DNA of 64,000 nucleotides from an uncultured Paracoccaceae bacterium (GTDB lineage Bacteria; Pseudomonadota; Alphaproteobacteria; Rhodobacterales; Rhodobacteraceae). The notes beneath the pieces are model-generated. The model worked only from the letters and a program-made list of their open reading frames with translations. It searched no databases and had not been told where the DNA came from. Location: contig CANNCO010000002.1 in assembly GCA_947503175.1 (NCBI GenBank), positions 434,001-498,000 of the forward strand, given 5' to 3'. Position 1 is the first letter of the stretch. Every line of letters starts with the position of its first letter. The translations under genes and the position numbers were made by a program. Of this stretch, positions 8,808 to 17,799 are shown in pieces.

Positions 8808-9209
8808 ATGACCGACGATCTGATGACCATCCGCGAGATGTGCGACGCCTTTGAGGTGACCCCCCGCACGCTGCGGTTCTACGAATCGAAAGAGCTTCTG
8901 TTTCCCCTGCGCGAAGGCCAGAAACGGCTGTTCACCCGCCGCGATCGCGCCCGGCTCAAACTGATCCTGCGCGGCAAACGCTTTGGCTTCAGCCTCGAAG
9001 AAATCCGTCAGCTCCTCAGCCTCTACGATGCCGGCGATCAGCAACTCACACAGCTGACCCGCACCTATCAGATCGCACAGGAACGCCTTGCCGATATGAT
9101 CAGCCAGCGTGACGAGCTCGATGAAGCCATCGAAGAGCTGAAAGAGCAGCTGAAATGGGGCGCAGACATGATCGCCTCGCTTCAGAATCCCCCGAAAGCC
9201 GCACAGTAA
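8808..9209 (+). CDS. MerR family transcriptional regulator of the acyl-CoA degradation cluster
   Basis: A 133-residue protein. The start at 8808 is preferred over an in-frame ATG at 8769 because AGAAGGA lies 10 bases before it and because the domain begins there (MTIREMCDAFEVTPRTLRFYESKELLFP). The winged helix is followed by the RGKRFGFSLEEIRQLLSLYDAGD segment shared with the MerR gene at 8255, then a long coiled coil (DMISQRDELDEAIEELKEQL). It stands 27 bases before the acyl-CoA dehydrogenase gene and is probably co-transcribed with it. MerR proteins of the LiuR type control branched-chain amino acid and fatty acid degradation in proteobacteria; an equivalent role here is inferred from context. 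Confidence 0.88.
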   Translation: MTDDLMTIREMCDAFEVTPRTLRFYESKELLFPLREGQKRLFTRRDRARLKLILRGKRFGFSLEEIRQLLSLYDAGDQQLTQLTRTYQIAQERLADMISQRDELDEAIEELKEQLKWGADMIASLQNPPKAAQ

Positions 9210-9236
9210 CGACACCGACGCCGACCGGAGAGCAAA

Positions 9237-11015
9237 ATGCCAAGCTACACCGCCCCGACCCGCGACACTCAGTTCATCCTCCAGGAGATGCTTGACGTCA
9301 CAGCGATGGATATTCCCGGATATGACGAGTTGGACGCCGACTTCACCGCCGCCGTTCTCGAGGAATCCGGCAAGATAGCTGGTGAACTCCTGCAACCGCT
9401 CAACGGCACGGGCGACAAGCAGGGCTGCCAGCTTGAAAACGGCGTCGTGCGGACGCCCGAGGGCTTCAAGGCCGCATATGATGCGCTCCGCGAGGGCGGA
9501 TGGTCCGCGCTCGACGCTGATCCGGCCTATGGCGGGCAGGGCATGCCGGCCCTTCTGAACCTCGCGACGGGAGAGTTCTTTTCTTCGGCGAACATGGCCT
9601 TCCAGATGTATTTCGGCCTGACCCATGGCGCGATCTCGGCGATCGACGCGCACGGGTCGGAGGATCAGAAGGCGACCTATCTGCCGCACATGATCGCGGG
9701 CGACTGGTCGGGCACGATGAACCTGACGGAGCCGCAATGCGGTACCGATCTGGGCCTGATCCGCACAAGGGCGGAGCCTCAGGATGACGGCACGTATCGG
9801 ATTTCCGGCCAGAAGATCTGGATATCCGCCGGCGAACACGACCTGACCGATAACATCGTGCACCTCGTTCTCGCGCGTATTCCCGGCGGCCCCGAGGGCA
9901 TCAAGGGCATCTCGCTCTTCATCGTGCCCAAGTTCCTTGTGAAGGACGATGGCAGCCTTGGCGACCGCAACGCCCTTTCCTGCGGCGGGCTCGAGGAAAA
10001 GATGGGCATTCACGGCAATGCCACCTGCGTCATGAACTACGACGGCGCGACCGGCTATCTGATCGGCGAGATGCACAAGGGCATGCGCGCCATGTTCACG
10101 ATGATGAACGAAGCCAGGCTCTTGGTCGGAATGCAGGGCTATGCCCAGGCCACCGTCGCTTACCAGAACGCCCTTGCCTTTGCCCGCGACAGGCTCCAGG
10201 GCCGCGATGTGACCGGCGACAAGAACCCTGACGGTCCCGCCGATCCGATCATCGTGCACCCTGACGTGCGCCGGAACCTGATGGACCAGAAAAGCTTTGT
10301 CGAAGGCGCGCGGGCCTTCGCCCTCTGGGGCGCGACCCTGATCGACGCCGCCCACCGCAACAAGGATGCCGAGGCAGATGCGCTGATCTCGCTTCTGACG
10401 CCGGTGATCAAGGGCTTTCTCACCGACAAGGGTTTCGAAACCACGGTTCTTGCCCAGCAGACGCTGGGCGGCTCGGGCTTCACCCAGGAATGGGGTCTGG
10501 AACAGTTCGTCCGTGATGCCCGGATCGCGATGATCTACGAAGGCACGAACGGCGTTCAGTCGCTCGATCTCGTGGGTCGCAAGCTGGGTCTCAATGGCGG
10601 TAAGACCGTGATGGGCTTCTTCAAGATGGTGAAGTCATTCATCAAGGAAAACGAAGACAACGATACGCTGAAGGCCGACTTCCTCGATCCCCTGAAAGCC
10701 GCCTCGAAAGACCTTCAGGCGGGTGCGATGTATTTCATGTCCGAGGGCATGAAAAACCCCAATAACGCGCTGTCGGGCAGCTACGACTTCATGACCATGT
10801 TCGGCCATGTCTGCCTTGGCCTGATGTGGGCGCGCATGGCGAAGGCCGCGCAAAGCGCACTTGACGCAGGCGCCGGCGACCGCGACTTCTACACCTCCAA
10901 ACTGGCGACCGGGCGCTACTACATGTCCCGGCAGCTGCCAGCGACCGCGCTGCACCTTGCCCGGATCCAGTCCGGCGCGGATCCGGTGATGACGCTGGAT
11001 GCGGCCAACTTCTGA
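9237..11015 (+). CDS. Acyl-CoA dehydrogenase (large type with C-terminal extension domain)
   Basis: A 592-residue flavoprotein that introduces a trans-2 double bond into an acyl-CoA. Seen in order: the N-terminal helical domain; [20 protein letters not shown] (about residue 161) and the [10 protein letters not shown] strand, which bind [32 protein letters not shown] (about 289) with the usual helix; and [41 protein letters not shown] (about 410) with the catalytic Glu of YEGTN. The last 120 residues are the extra domain of the roughly 590-residue subfamily that also includes DmdC. Chain length or methylthio-acyl preference cannot be settled. GGAGAG precedes the ATG. First structural gene after the MerR regulator. 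Confidence 0.93.
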   Translation: MPSYTAPTRDTQFILQEMLDVTAMDIPGYDELDADFTAAVLEESGKIAGELLQPLNGTGDKQGCQLENGVVRTPEGFKAAYDALREGGWSALDADPAYGGQGMPALLNLATGEFFSSANMAFQMYFGLTHGAISAIDAHGSEDQKATYLPHMIAGDWSGTMNLTEPQCGTDLGLIRTRAEPQDDGTYRISGQKIWISAGEHDLTDNIVHLVLARIPGGPEGIKGISLFIVPKFLVKDDGSLGDRNALSCGGLEEKMGIHGNATCVMNYDGATGYLIGEMHKGMRAMFTMMNEARLLVGMQGYAQATVAYQNALAFARDRLQGRDVTGDKNPDGPADPIIVHPDVRRNLMDQKSFVEGARAFALWGATLIDAAHRNKDAEADALISLLTPVIKGFLTDKGFETTVLAQQTLGGSGFTQEWGLEQFVRDARIAMIYEGTNGVQSLDLVGRKLGLNGGKTVMGFFKMVKSFIKENEDNDTLKADFLDPLKAASKDLQAGAMYFMSEGMKNPNNALSGSYDFMTMFGHVCLGLMWARMAKAAQSALDAGAGDRDFYTSKLATGRYYMSRQLPATALHLARIQSGADPVMTLDAANF

Positions 11016-11029
11016 ACAAGGATCACCAG

Positions 11030-11242
11030 ATGCCCAAACGCTTCCGCCTGACCCGCCGTTTTCCCTGCGCGATGACCGAAGACGGCTACCGCCGCCTCAA
11101 ACGGTTTGCGGCGGATGCGGGTCTGGACGAGGGCGAGGCCCTGTCATTCCTGTTCGAGAACTTCGACTCCGTCACCGATGCCGAAAACCTTGGCGCAAGG
11201 CTGCGGCTGTTCAACAGCGAACTCGATGCGCGGAAACGGTGA
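11030..11242 (+). CDS. Conserved-looking small protein of unknown function
   Basis: A 70-residue basic protein (MPKRFRLTRRFPCAMTEDGY...) starting 14 bases after the acyl-CoA dehydrogenase stop, with AAGGATCACCAG upstream as ribosome-binding site. The middle (AMTEDGYRRLKRFAADAGLDEGEALSFLFENFDSVTD) looks like a ribbon-helix-helix or short helical regulatory unit; this is a guess from pattern only. Codon use matches its neighbours. Its place in the operon between the dehydrogenase and the GST region suggests a link to acyl-CoA metabolism. No function is assigned. Confidence 0.65.
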   Translation: MPKRFRLTRRFPCAMTEDGYRRLKRFAADAGLDEGEALSFLFENFDSVTDAENLGARLRLFNSELDARKR

Positions 11243-11305
11243 CGCCGGAATGCGTGTCGTTGCAAAACACCCGAAAGAAGTCGCCCGGACCGTTCCCGGG
11301 GAATG

Positions 11306-11329
11306 TGCGTATTTGAGACAAGACGAAAG
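11306..11329 (+). repeat. Dispersed intergenic motif, copy 1
   Basis: TGCGTATTT, two variable bases (GA), then GACAAGACGAAAG. Four related copies exist in the window (11306, 11476, 61083, 62383), all between genes. The pair here (copies 1 and 2) is in inverted orientation and could form a 22-base stem with two mismatches. Confidence 0.6.
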
Positions 11330-11475
11330 CAAAGGCTCAGGCCCCCGACAGCCATGCCCCAGCACAACCATCGGGGTCACCTTCGCCTTGTACGGCCATC
11401 GGCTCGCCAGCCTGTACCGCGAACGCACTCTAAACAATTCAAAGTTAACCGCAGGTTACCCAGTTCCCGCCTCAG

Positions 11476-11498
11476 CTTCGTCTTGTCAAAAATACGCA
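11476..11498 (-). repeat. Dispersed intergenic motif, copy 2
   Basis: On the minus strand: TGCGTATTT, two variable bases (TT), then GACAAGACGAAG. It lies 44 bases upstream of the GST start and differs from copy 1 only at the two variable bases and in the length of the final A run. Confidence 0.6.
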
Positions 11499-11542
11499 CG
11501 TCGCCGCGGTCAAGCTGCCGCTTCGCTGCAGAAAGAGGCACG

Positions 11543-12190
11543 ATGACCCTCAAACTCCATTGCTTCGGAGAAAGCGGAAACGCCTACAAGGCCGCGCTCA
11601 CGCTCGAACTCGCCGGGGCTGACTGGGAACCCGTTTTCGTCGATTTCTTCGGCGGTGAGACGCGCAGCGAAGCCTTCCGCCGCGATATCAACCCGATGGG
11701 AGAAGTCCCGGTTCTGATCGACACCGATCACGACTACCGCCTGACCCAGTCGGGCGCGATCCAGGATTACATCATCCACCTGACAGGCAAACTTGGCGGC
11801 ACCACGCCTGACGAGCGGCGCGACGTTCTGCGCTGGACGCTCTGGGACAATCACAAACTCTCCAGTCTGGCCGGAAGCACACGCTTCCTGATGAACTTCC
11901 TGCCCGAAGACAAACGCCCTGCCGAAATCATCGCCTTCCAGCAGGCACGCCTCAAGGCAAGCTACGCCATTCTGAACGACCATCTGGCGGGCCGCGACTG
12001 GATCGTCGGCAACACCCTGACCACAGCGGATATCAGCTGCTGCGGCTACCTGTTCTATCCCGAACCGTTCGGATTCGACCGCGCCGACTGGCCCCATATC
12101 GAAGCCTGGCTGACCCGCATCGCGGCAACACCCGGCTGGAAACACCCCTATGACCTGATGCCCGGCTCTCCTGCCGATCGCGCAAACTGA
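11543..12190 (+). CDS. Glutathione S-transferase family protein
   Basis: A 215-residue protein. The N-terminal thioredoxin-like half has LHCFGESGNAYKAALTLELAG, with a Ser/Asn near residue 10-13 in the active-site position, then INPMGEVPVLIDTDHDYRLTQSGAIQDYI with the cis-Pro and the glutathione-binding Gln-Ser pair. The C-terminal helical half has DWIVGNTLTTADISCCGYLF, the N-capping motif of GSTs. AAAGAGG at 11532-11538 sets the start at 11543; the frame stays open upstream to 11303 but that stretch is intergenic in character. It lies 12 bases before the thiolase gene, so it is part of the acyl-CoA operon. The substrate is unknown. Confidence 0.9.
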   Translation: MTLKLHCFGESGNAYKAALTLELAGADWEPVFVDFFGGETRSEAFRRDINPMGEVPVLIDTDHDYRLTQSGAIQDYIIHLTGKLGGTTPDERRDVLRWTLWDNHKLSSLAGSTRFLMNFLPEDKRPAEIIAFQQARLKASYAILNDHLAGRDWIVGNTLTTADISCCGYLFYPEPFGFDRADWPHIEAWLTRIAATPGWKHPYDLMPGSPADRAN

Positions 12191-12202
12191 AGGACCACCA
12201 CA

Positions 12203-13414
12203 ATGACCGACGCATTCATTTATGACGCCATCCGCACCCCCCGCGGCAAGGGCCGCCCGGACGGCAGCCTGCACGAGGTCACGGCGGCGCACCTGTCTGC
12301 CGAGGTTCTGAACGCCGTCAAGGACCGCAACAACCTCGATACCGCCGGGATCGAGGACGTGATCTGGGGCAACGTCACCCAGATCGGCGAACAGGGCGGC
12401 TGCCTAGCGCGCACCGCCGTTCTCGCCTCCGACTTCGCCGAAAGCGTACCCGGCGTGTCGATCAACCGGTTCTGCGCCTCCGGGCTTGAGGCGGTCAACA
12501 TGGCCTCGAACCAGGTTCGCGGTGGCGCAGGTCACGCCTATGTTGCGGGCGGGGTCGAGATGATGGGCCGCGTGCCCATGGGCTCCGACGGGGCCGCCAT
12601 CGCCGCTGATCCTGCCATCGCGATGAAAACCTATTTCGTCCCGCAAGGCATCTCCGCCGACCTGATCGCCACCGAATACGGGATCAGCCGCGACGATGCC
12701 GATGCGCTGGCCGTCGAAAGCCAGAACCGCGCCGCCGCCGCCTGGAAGGACGGTCGCTTCGACCGCTCGGTCGTCACCGTGCGCGACGTGAACGGCCTGC
12801 CTATCCTCGAACGTGACGAATACATGCGCCCCGGCACAGACATGCAAAGCCTCGGTGCGCTCAAACCCGCCTTTCAGCAGATGGGCGAAGTTATGCCGGG
12901 CTTCGACAAGGTCGCCCTGATGAAATACCCGCATCTCGAACGGATCAACCACATCCACCACGCCGGCAACTCCAGCGGCATCGTCGATGGTGCCGCCGCC
13001 GTTCTGATCGGCAACGAACAGTTCGGCAAGGCCAATGGCCTGAAACCCCGCGCCCGCATCCGGGCCACCGCAAAAATCGGCACCGATCCCACGATCATGC
13101 TGACCGGCCCGGTGCCGGTGACCGAAAAGATCCTTGCCGACAGCGGCATGAGCATCTCGGATATCGACCTGTTCGAGGTCAACGAGGCGTTCTCCTCGGT
13201 CGTCCTGCGCTTCATGCAGGCCTTCGACATCGATCATGACCGGGTCAACGTGAATGGCGGCGCGATTGCAATGGGCCATCCCCTTGGCGCGACCGGCGCG
13301 ATGATCCTCGGGACATTGCTGGACGAGCTCGAACGATCGGGAAAAGGCACCGGCCTTGCCACGCTCTGCGTCGCCTCGGGCATGGGTGCCGCGACAATCC
13401 TCGAGCGGGTCTGA
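12203..13414 (+). CDS. fadA: Acetyl-CoA C-acyltransferase (3-ketoacyl-CoA thiolase)
   Basis: A 403-residue thiolase that cleaves 3-ketoacyl-CoA with CoA in the last step of beta-oxidation. The nucleophilic Cys lies in [15 protein letters not shown] (about residue 92). The second active-site block is [21 protein letters not shown] (about 253), followed by [28 protein letters not shown] (about 353, catalytic His) and [11 protein letters not shown] (about 391, catalytic Cys). AAGGA lies upstream of ATG. Together with the dehydrogenase at 9237 and the FadJ-like protein at 14505 it completes a beta-oxidation set. Confidence 0.95.
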   Translation: MTDAFIYDAIRTPRGKGRPDGSLHEVTAAHLSAEVLNAVKDRNNLDTAGIEDVIWGNVTQIGEQGGCLARTAVLASDFAESVPGVSINRFCASGLEAVNMASNQVRGGAGHAYVAGGVEMMGRVPMGSDGAAIAADPAIAMKTYFVPQGISADLIATEYGISRDDADALAVESQNRAAAAWKDGRFDRSVVTVRDVNGLPILERDEYMRPGTDMQSLGALKPAFQQMGEVMPGFDKVALMKYPHLERINHIHHAGNSSGIVDGAAAVLIGNEQFGKANGLKPRARIRATAKIGTDPTIMLTGPVPVTEKILADSGMSISDIDLFEVNEAFSSVVLRFMQAFDIDHDRVNVNGGAIAMGHPLGATGAMILGTLLDELERSGKGTGLATLCVASGMGAATILERV

Positions 13415-13440
13415 GCCGATGCAGCCCGCATCCGAAGTGT

Positions 13441-13456
13441 GTGACGTTTGCGTAAA
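13441..13456 (-). promoter_or_regulatory. Candidate MerR operator, second copy
   Basis: Read on the minus strand this is TTTACGCAAACGTCAC, identical at 14 of 16 positions to the element at 8730-8745. It lies 26 bases after the thiolase stop and about 120 bases before the next gene start (13576), the position expected for a second regulated promoter. Confidence 0.5.
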
Positions 13457-13575
13457 CTACCGCAGGGGTTGCGATTTCTTGCCGTGGCCCGACACCCGCC
13501 TAACTGGTCGCAAATCATATCGAAGACTGAATTTAAGAAACTCGCAATCGTTCGGAATTGTTCACCGAGAGATCA

Positions 13576-14004
13576 ATGGTCGACCCTCGATACATTCTCT
13601 TTTGTCAGCGCCTCGCCGACGCTTATATGTCCGACGATCTGGAGTTGACCGCCAGCTTCTATTCCCATCCGCTCGCGGTGTACTCGGGCAATTCGGTCCG
13701 GCTGGAACTCAATCGACAGGACACGATCACCGCAGTCGCCCTGCGTCAGGCCCGGGCACGGGCGGATGGCGTCACCCGGATCGTGCCGAACATCAGCTCC
13801 GTCACGCAATCGGTGGACGGGCGGGTGGTTCTGCATCTCACCTGGAGTTTCGTCAACGACCGCGACGAACGGATCTCACAGAGCATCCTCAGATACTACT
13901 GCCGCGAACCGCAACCGGGCGACCTGAAGATCGAGATGGTGGAGTTCGAGGTCATGGCCTATTCCGACGTCCCCGGAACCGGCCCGAAACGCAAGGATCA
14001 CTGA
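13576..14004 (+). CDS. NTF2/SnoaL-like hypothetical protein
   Basis: A 142-residue protein with the alternating helix-then-sheet pattern of the NTF2-like (cystatin) fold: an N-terminal helix (RYILFCQRLADAYMSDDLELTASFY), then curved strands (VVLHLTWSFVNDRDERISQSILRYYC). These folds serve as small enzymes or dimerisation modules; no catalytic residues stand out and no function is assigned. The start at 13576 follows GAGAG; an in-frame ATG at 13558 is possible. It sits 19 bases before the cupin gene and below the operator copy at 13441. Confidence 0.65.
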   Translation: MVDPRYILFCQRLADAYMSDDLELTASFYSHPLAVYSGNSVRLELNRQDTITAVALRQARARADGVTRIVPNISSVTQSVDGRVVLHLTWSFVNDRDERISQSILRYYCREPQPGDLKIEMVEFEVMAYSDVPGTGPKRKDH

Positions 14005-14023
14005 CCGGACCAGAGGCGTTCTG

Positions 14024-14503
14024 ATGCCCAGGATCGACCTTTCTCGAATCCCGCTCAGAACCGGTTCGGGCTATCCGCCGCCGCATGATGCGGCGATGGC
14101 CGGACGTTCCTCTCTGCGTCTCGGGGATGCGGGCGGACTGACCCAGTTCGGTGCGAACCTGATCATCCTTGCCCCCGGCGCCCTGTCCAGCCTGCGGCAT
14201 TGGCATGTGCACGAGGATGAGTTCGTGATGGTCACCCAAGGCACCGTCACGCTGATCGACGATCATGGCGAAACGCCCATGGGTGTTGGCGATTGCGCGA
14301 CCTTTCCCGCAGGCGACCCCAACGGTCATCACTTCCGAAACGATACCGATACCGAGGCTAGGTTTCTCGTCGTGGGCACCCGCGCCCCTGCCGAAGAAGC
14401 CTTCTATTCCGACCTGGACATGCGCGCCGAGACGACGAACGGCGCGATCACATTCACCCGCAAGGACGGCAGCCCCCTGCCCCAAGACGAGAGCGAGACC
14501 TGA
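14024..14503 (+). CDS. Cupin domain-containing protein
   Basis: A 159-residue single-domain cupin. The metal-binding motifs are clear: HWHVHEDEFVMVTQG (about residue 63, two His and Glu) and GDCATFPAGDPNGHHF (about 89, third His). Possible roles are a small dioxygenase, isomerase or sugar/acyl-binding protein; sequence alone does not choose. It starts 19 bases after the NTF2-like gene and ends 1 base before the FadJ start, so it is in the same operon. Confidence 0.82.
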   Translation: MPRIDLSRIPLRTGSGYPPPHDAAMAGRSSLRLGDAGGLTQFGANLIILAPGALSSLRHWHVHEDEFVMVTQGTVTLIDDHGETPMGVGDCATFPAGDPNGHHFRNDTDTEARFLVVGTRAPAEEAFYSDLDMRAETTNGAITFTRKDGSPLPQDESET

Positions 14504-14504
14504 T

Positions 14505-16703
14505 ATGGCCGATTTTACCTATGACCTTGGCGACGACGGCGTCGCGATTATCACCTGGGACCTGCCCGGGAAATCCATGAATGTACTCAGCCTCGACGGC
14601 AGTGCGCTTTTAAGCGAGATGATTGACCGGGCATTATCCGATGATGCGGTCAAGGGCATCGTCCTGACCTCGGGCAAAGACAGCTTCGCCGCCGGGATGG
14701 ATCTCAACGTCCTCGCCGGGCTGCGCAACAGTTCTGACAACCCGGCCCAGTCGATCTTCGACTTCACGATGAATGGCCATGCGATGATGCGCAAGATCGA
14801 GCGTGCGGGCATGGACCCCAAGACGCTCAGGGGCGGCAAACCCATCGTCGCGGCCCTGCCCGGCACGGCGCTTGGTATCGGTTTGGAAATCCCGCTGGCC
14901 TGTCACCGCATCATCGCCGCCGACGACCCCAAGGCGCGGATCGGCCTTCCCGAGATCATGGTCGGCATCTTCCCCGGTGGCGGCGGCACCACGCGGATCG
15001 TCCGCAAGGTAGGCCTGATGGCCGCCAGCCCGCATCTGCTTGAGGGCAAGACCTATGCTCCCGACAAGGCACGCGCGGCAGGCCTGATCGACGAGGTCGT
15101 GCCGGCCGATCAGCTTTTGGCCCGCGCGCGCGAATGGGTGCTGAACGCAACCGACGCCGATATCGTGAAACCCTGGGATCAGAAGGGTTACAAGATGCCC
15201 GGCGGCACGCCCTATCACCCTGCCGGTTTCATGACCTTCGTGGGTGCCGCCGCCATGGTCCACGGGCGCACGATGGGCGTCTACCCGGCCGCCAAGGCCC
15301 TTCTGTCAGCGGCCTATGAAGGCGCGCTTGTCCCCTTCGACACGGCGCTCAAGATCGAGGCTCGCTGGTTCACCAAGGTTCTCCTGAACCCGTCCTCGTC
15401 GGCCATGATCCGCTCGCTCTTTGTCAATAAGGGCGCGCTGGAAAAAGGCGCGAACCGTCCCGAAGCCCCCGATCAGAGCGTCAGGAAAGTCGGTGTCATA
15501 GGCGCGGGCATGATGGGCGCGGGCATCGCCTATGTCGCGGCAAATGCCGGGATCGATGTCGTGCTGATCGACCAGAAACAGGACGCTGCGGATCGCGGGA
15601 AATCTTACTCCGAGGGCATACTCGACAAAGGCATCCAGCGCCGCAAGGTGACCGAGGACAAGAAGGAACAGGTCCTTGGCCGGATCACCGCGACAACCGA
15701 CTATGCGGCCCTTGAAGGCTGCGATCTGGTGGTCGAGGCGGTCTTTGAAGACCCCAAGATCAAGGCCGATGTGACCAGGGCCGTCGAGGCCGCGACAGGC
15801 CCCGACTGCATCTTCGCCACCAACACCTCGACCCTGCCGATCAGCGATCTGGCCAAGGCCTCTGCCCGGCCCGAACAGTTCATCGGCATCCATTTCTTCT
15901 CACCCGTCGACAAGATGATGCTGGTCGAGATCATCCGCGGAAAGGAAACCGGCGACCGGGCCGTTGCCAAGGCGCTCGACTTCGTGCGCCAGATCCGCAA
16001 GACGCCCATCGTCGTGAACGACGCGCGCTTCTTCTACGCCAACCGCTGCATCATCCCCTACATCAACGAGGGCATCCGCATGGTGGGCGAAGGTGTTGCA
16101 CCCGCGCTGGTCGAAAACGCGGCGAAACTCGTGGGCCTTCCGCTGGGGCCGCTGCAACTCGTGGACGAAACCTCGATCGATCTCGGCGTCAAAATCGCAA
16201 AGGCCACCCGCGCCGCCATGGGCGATGCCTATCCCGATGGCGCGGTGGACGAGGTGTTGTTCTGGCTTGCCGATCAGGAGCGGATGGGCCGCAAGTCGAA
16301 CGCGGGTTTCTATGCCTATGACGATGCGGGCAAGCGTCAGGGCCTCTGGGATGGGCTCGCGGTCCAGTATCCGACCGCAGATGAACAGCCCGAACTAAGC
16401 GAAGTGCAGCACCGCCTCCTCTTCGCGCAGGTGCTGGAGGCCGTGCGCGCACTGGAAGAGGGCGTTCTGACCGACATCCGCGAAGGCGATGTGGGTGCGA
16501 TCCTCGGCTGGGGCTTTGCCCCATGGTCCGGTGGCCCGTTTTCGTGGCTCGACATTCTGGGTGCCGAACGGGCCGTCGAAATCTGCGACGACCTCGCCGC
16601 ACGGCACGGCCCGCGCTTCACCGCACCGGACCTGTTGCGTGACATTGCCAGCAAAAGCGACACGTTCTATGGCCGGTTTACATCTGCCGATCAGGCCGCA
16701 TAA
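14505..16703 (+). CDS. fadJ: Enoyl-CoA hydratase / 3-hydroxyacyl-CoA dehydrogenase fusion (FadJ/FadB-like)
   Basis: A 732-residue bifunctional enzyme. The N-terminal crotonase domain (residues about 1-290) hydrates 2-enoyl-CoA; it shows LTSGKDSFAAGMDLN, KPIVAALPGTALGIGLEIPLACH and LPEIMVGIFPGGGGTTR. The dehydrogenase part begins with KVGVIGAGMMGAGIAYVAANAG (about 326), an NAD-binding Rossmann motif, then ATNTSTLPISDLA and GIHFFSPVDKMMLVEII with the catalytic His, and a C-terminal dimer domain repeated twice. The start at 14505 follows the cupin stop directly; the frame is open upstream only as an out-of-phase shadow of the cupin gene. Works with the FadE and FadA proteins of this cluster. A hairpin at 16710-16729 follows. 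Confidence 0.94.
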   Translation: MADFTYDLGDDGVAIITWDLPGKSMNVLSLDGSALLSEMIDRALSDDAVKGIVLTSGKDSFAAGMDLNVLAGLRNSSDNPAQSIFDFTMNGHAMMRKIERAGMDPKTLRGGKPIVAALPGTALGIGLEIPLACHRIIAADDPKARIGLPEIMVGIFPGGGGTTRIVRKVGLMAASPHLLEGKTYAPDKARAAGLIDEVVPADQLLARAREWVLNATDADIVKPWDQKGYKMPGGTPYHPAGFMTFVGAAAMVHGRTMGVYPAAKALLSAAYEGALVPFDTALKIEARWFTKVLLNPSSSAMIRSLFVNKGALEKGANRPEAPDQSVRKVGVIGAGMMGAGIAYVAANAGIDVVLIDQKQDAADRGKSYSEGILDKGIQRRKVTEDKKEQVLGRITATTDYAALEGCDLVVEAVFEDPKIKADVTRAVEAATGPDCIFATNTSTLPISDLAKASARPEQFIGIHFFSPVDKMMLVEIIRGKETGDRAVAKALDFVRQIRKTPIVVNDARFFYANRCIIPYINEGIRMVGEGVAPALVENAAKLVGLPLGPLQLVDETSIDLGVKIAKATRAAMGDAYPDGAVDEVLFWLADQERMGRKSNAGFYAYDDAGKRQGLWDGLAVQYPTADEQPELSEVQHRLLFAQVLEAVRALEEGVLTDIREGDVGAILGWGFAPWSGGPFSWLDILGAERAVEICDDLAARHGPRFTAPDLLRDIASKSDTFYGRFTSADQAA

Positions 16704-16709
16704 CGACAA

Positions 16710-16729
16710 GGCGGGCCAACAGGCCCGCC
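16710..16729. terminator. Bidirectional hairpin terminator between fadJ and the DMT transporter gene
   Basis: Perfect 8-base arms GGCGGGCC (16710-16717) and GGCCCGCC (16722-16729) around AACA, placed between two convergent stop codons (16703 and 16734). It could serve both strands. Confidence 0.65.
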
Positions 16730-16733
16730 GCCC

Positions 16734-17633
16734 CTACCGCCCGCGGATCGCGATCACCGCGCCGGACGTGACGATTACGCCGATGCCGACCGCCGCGTAA
16801 AGGTCCAGCGTCTCGCCACGCAGGATCCACGCCCATACCGCGACGAATACCAGAAGCGAATACTCGAAACTCGCGCTGAACGACGCCTCGCCCAGTTGAT
16901 AGGCCCGCACGATCAGCCACACGCCCGCGACCGACCCGAGCGCCTGAACGAAGGTCCAGAACCAGAAGGTCGCGTCAGGCGCCACCCAGCCGCGCGCCAG
17001 AAACCCTTCGGGCCCCGACACGGCGACCTGCGGAAAAACGGTCATGGCCAACAGCCCCAGACCCGCCCAAAGCCCCATGGCCAGAAAATTCCCGGCCAGA
17101 AGGCTGACCGAGCTTTCGTTCCCGCACCACCGTCGTGTCGCAATCGCACCGTTGGCATAGAGAAACCCCGCGAGCACCGGCACCAGAACGCCGGGCGACA
17201 GGGCGCCTGCATCCGGTCTCAGCACCAGAATGACGCCGACGAACCCGGCCAGCGCGGCCCCGATCCGGATCGGCCCGACGCGCTCTCCCAGAAACAGGAC
17301 CGAGATGATCATCACCCAGATCGGCGAGGTGAACAGCCCCGCCACGGCCTCTTCGATGGGCATGAAGGCAAGCGACCCGAAGTAAAGCATCATCGCCGCA
17401 GACAGAAACAGGCTGCGCGCCGCAACGGCACGCCAACTGACGGGCCGCAATACGCCGACGCCGAGAAGCGCCATCGCCACCACCATCGGGATCGTCAGAA
17501 CGGTACGCAGAAACTGAAATTGCCACAGCCCGTGACGCTCGGCGATCACCACGACGAAATTGTCGATGAAGCCGATTATCAGCATCGCCCCCAGCATTGC
17601 AGCTGCGGCGGCCAGGGGACGGGTCTCGGTCAT
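16734..17633 (-). CDS. EamA/DMT family transporter (10-helix)
   Basis: A 299-residue membrane protein with about ten hydrophobic helices in two EamA repeats (first repeat includes LAFMPIEEAVAGLFTSPIWVMIISVLFLGERVGPIRI; second ends LLVFVAVWAWILRGETLDLYAAVGIGVIVTSGAVI). These proteins export metabolites such as amino acids or nucleobases; the substrate is unknown. It stands alone, convergent with fadJ. The divergent gene starts at 17800. Confidence 0.87.
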   Translation of the reverse strand: MTETRPLAAAAAMLGAMLIIGFIDNFVVVIAERHGLWQFQFLRTVLTIPMVVAMALLGVGVLRPVSWRAVAARSLFLSAAMMLYFGSLAFMPIEEAVAGLFTSPIWVMIISVLFLGERVGPIRIGAALAGFVGVILVLRPDAGALSPGVLVPVLAGFLYANGAIATRRWCGNESSVSLLAGNFLAMGLWAGLGLLAMTVFPQVAVSGPEGFLARGWVAPDATFWFWTFVQALGSVAGVWLIVRAYQLGEASFSASFEYSLLVFVAVWAWILRGETLDLYAAVGIGVIVTSGAVIAIRGR

Positions 17634-17799
17634 GCACCTCTCCGGAAGTCGCGCGACGAAAGCATCAAATCGCCGGGTTTGGCAATGGCTCTCGGCACGG
17701 TTCAGGTCATCTGAATTTGCGCGCGCGGACGCGATTGTCGCCGCGCCGCGCCTTAGCTATCCTTGCGCCCGTGGGACGGGAAGGCTGACTTCAGAACAA

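Larger units (their letters stand above)
11243..11542. other. 300-base intergenic region with two inverted copies of a dispersed motif
   Basis: No credible gene. It contains a forward copy (11306-11329) and a reverse copy (11476-11498) of a 23-24 base motif also found near dut and coaBC, 146 bases apart and facing each other. Between them lies a small inverted repeat TAACC-GCA-GGTTA (11446-11458). It probably holds the promoter of the GST gene, but I could not pick a convincing -35/-10 pair. Confidence 0.5.

Noticed and set aside
8784-10355. A 523-codon open frame on the minus strand opposite the acyl-CoA dehydrogenase gene
   Set aside because: Shadow of the plus-strand FadE and MerR genes; the predicted protein has no domain and the plus-strand genes have clear motifs and ribosome-binding sites.
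13415-13575. Looked for a tRNA or small RNA in the 161-base gap after the thiolase gene
   Set aside because: No cloverleaf or anticodon stem pattern could be drawn; the operator copy at 13441 accounts for the strongest structure.
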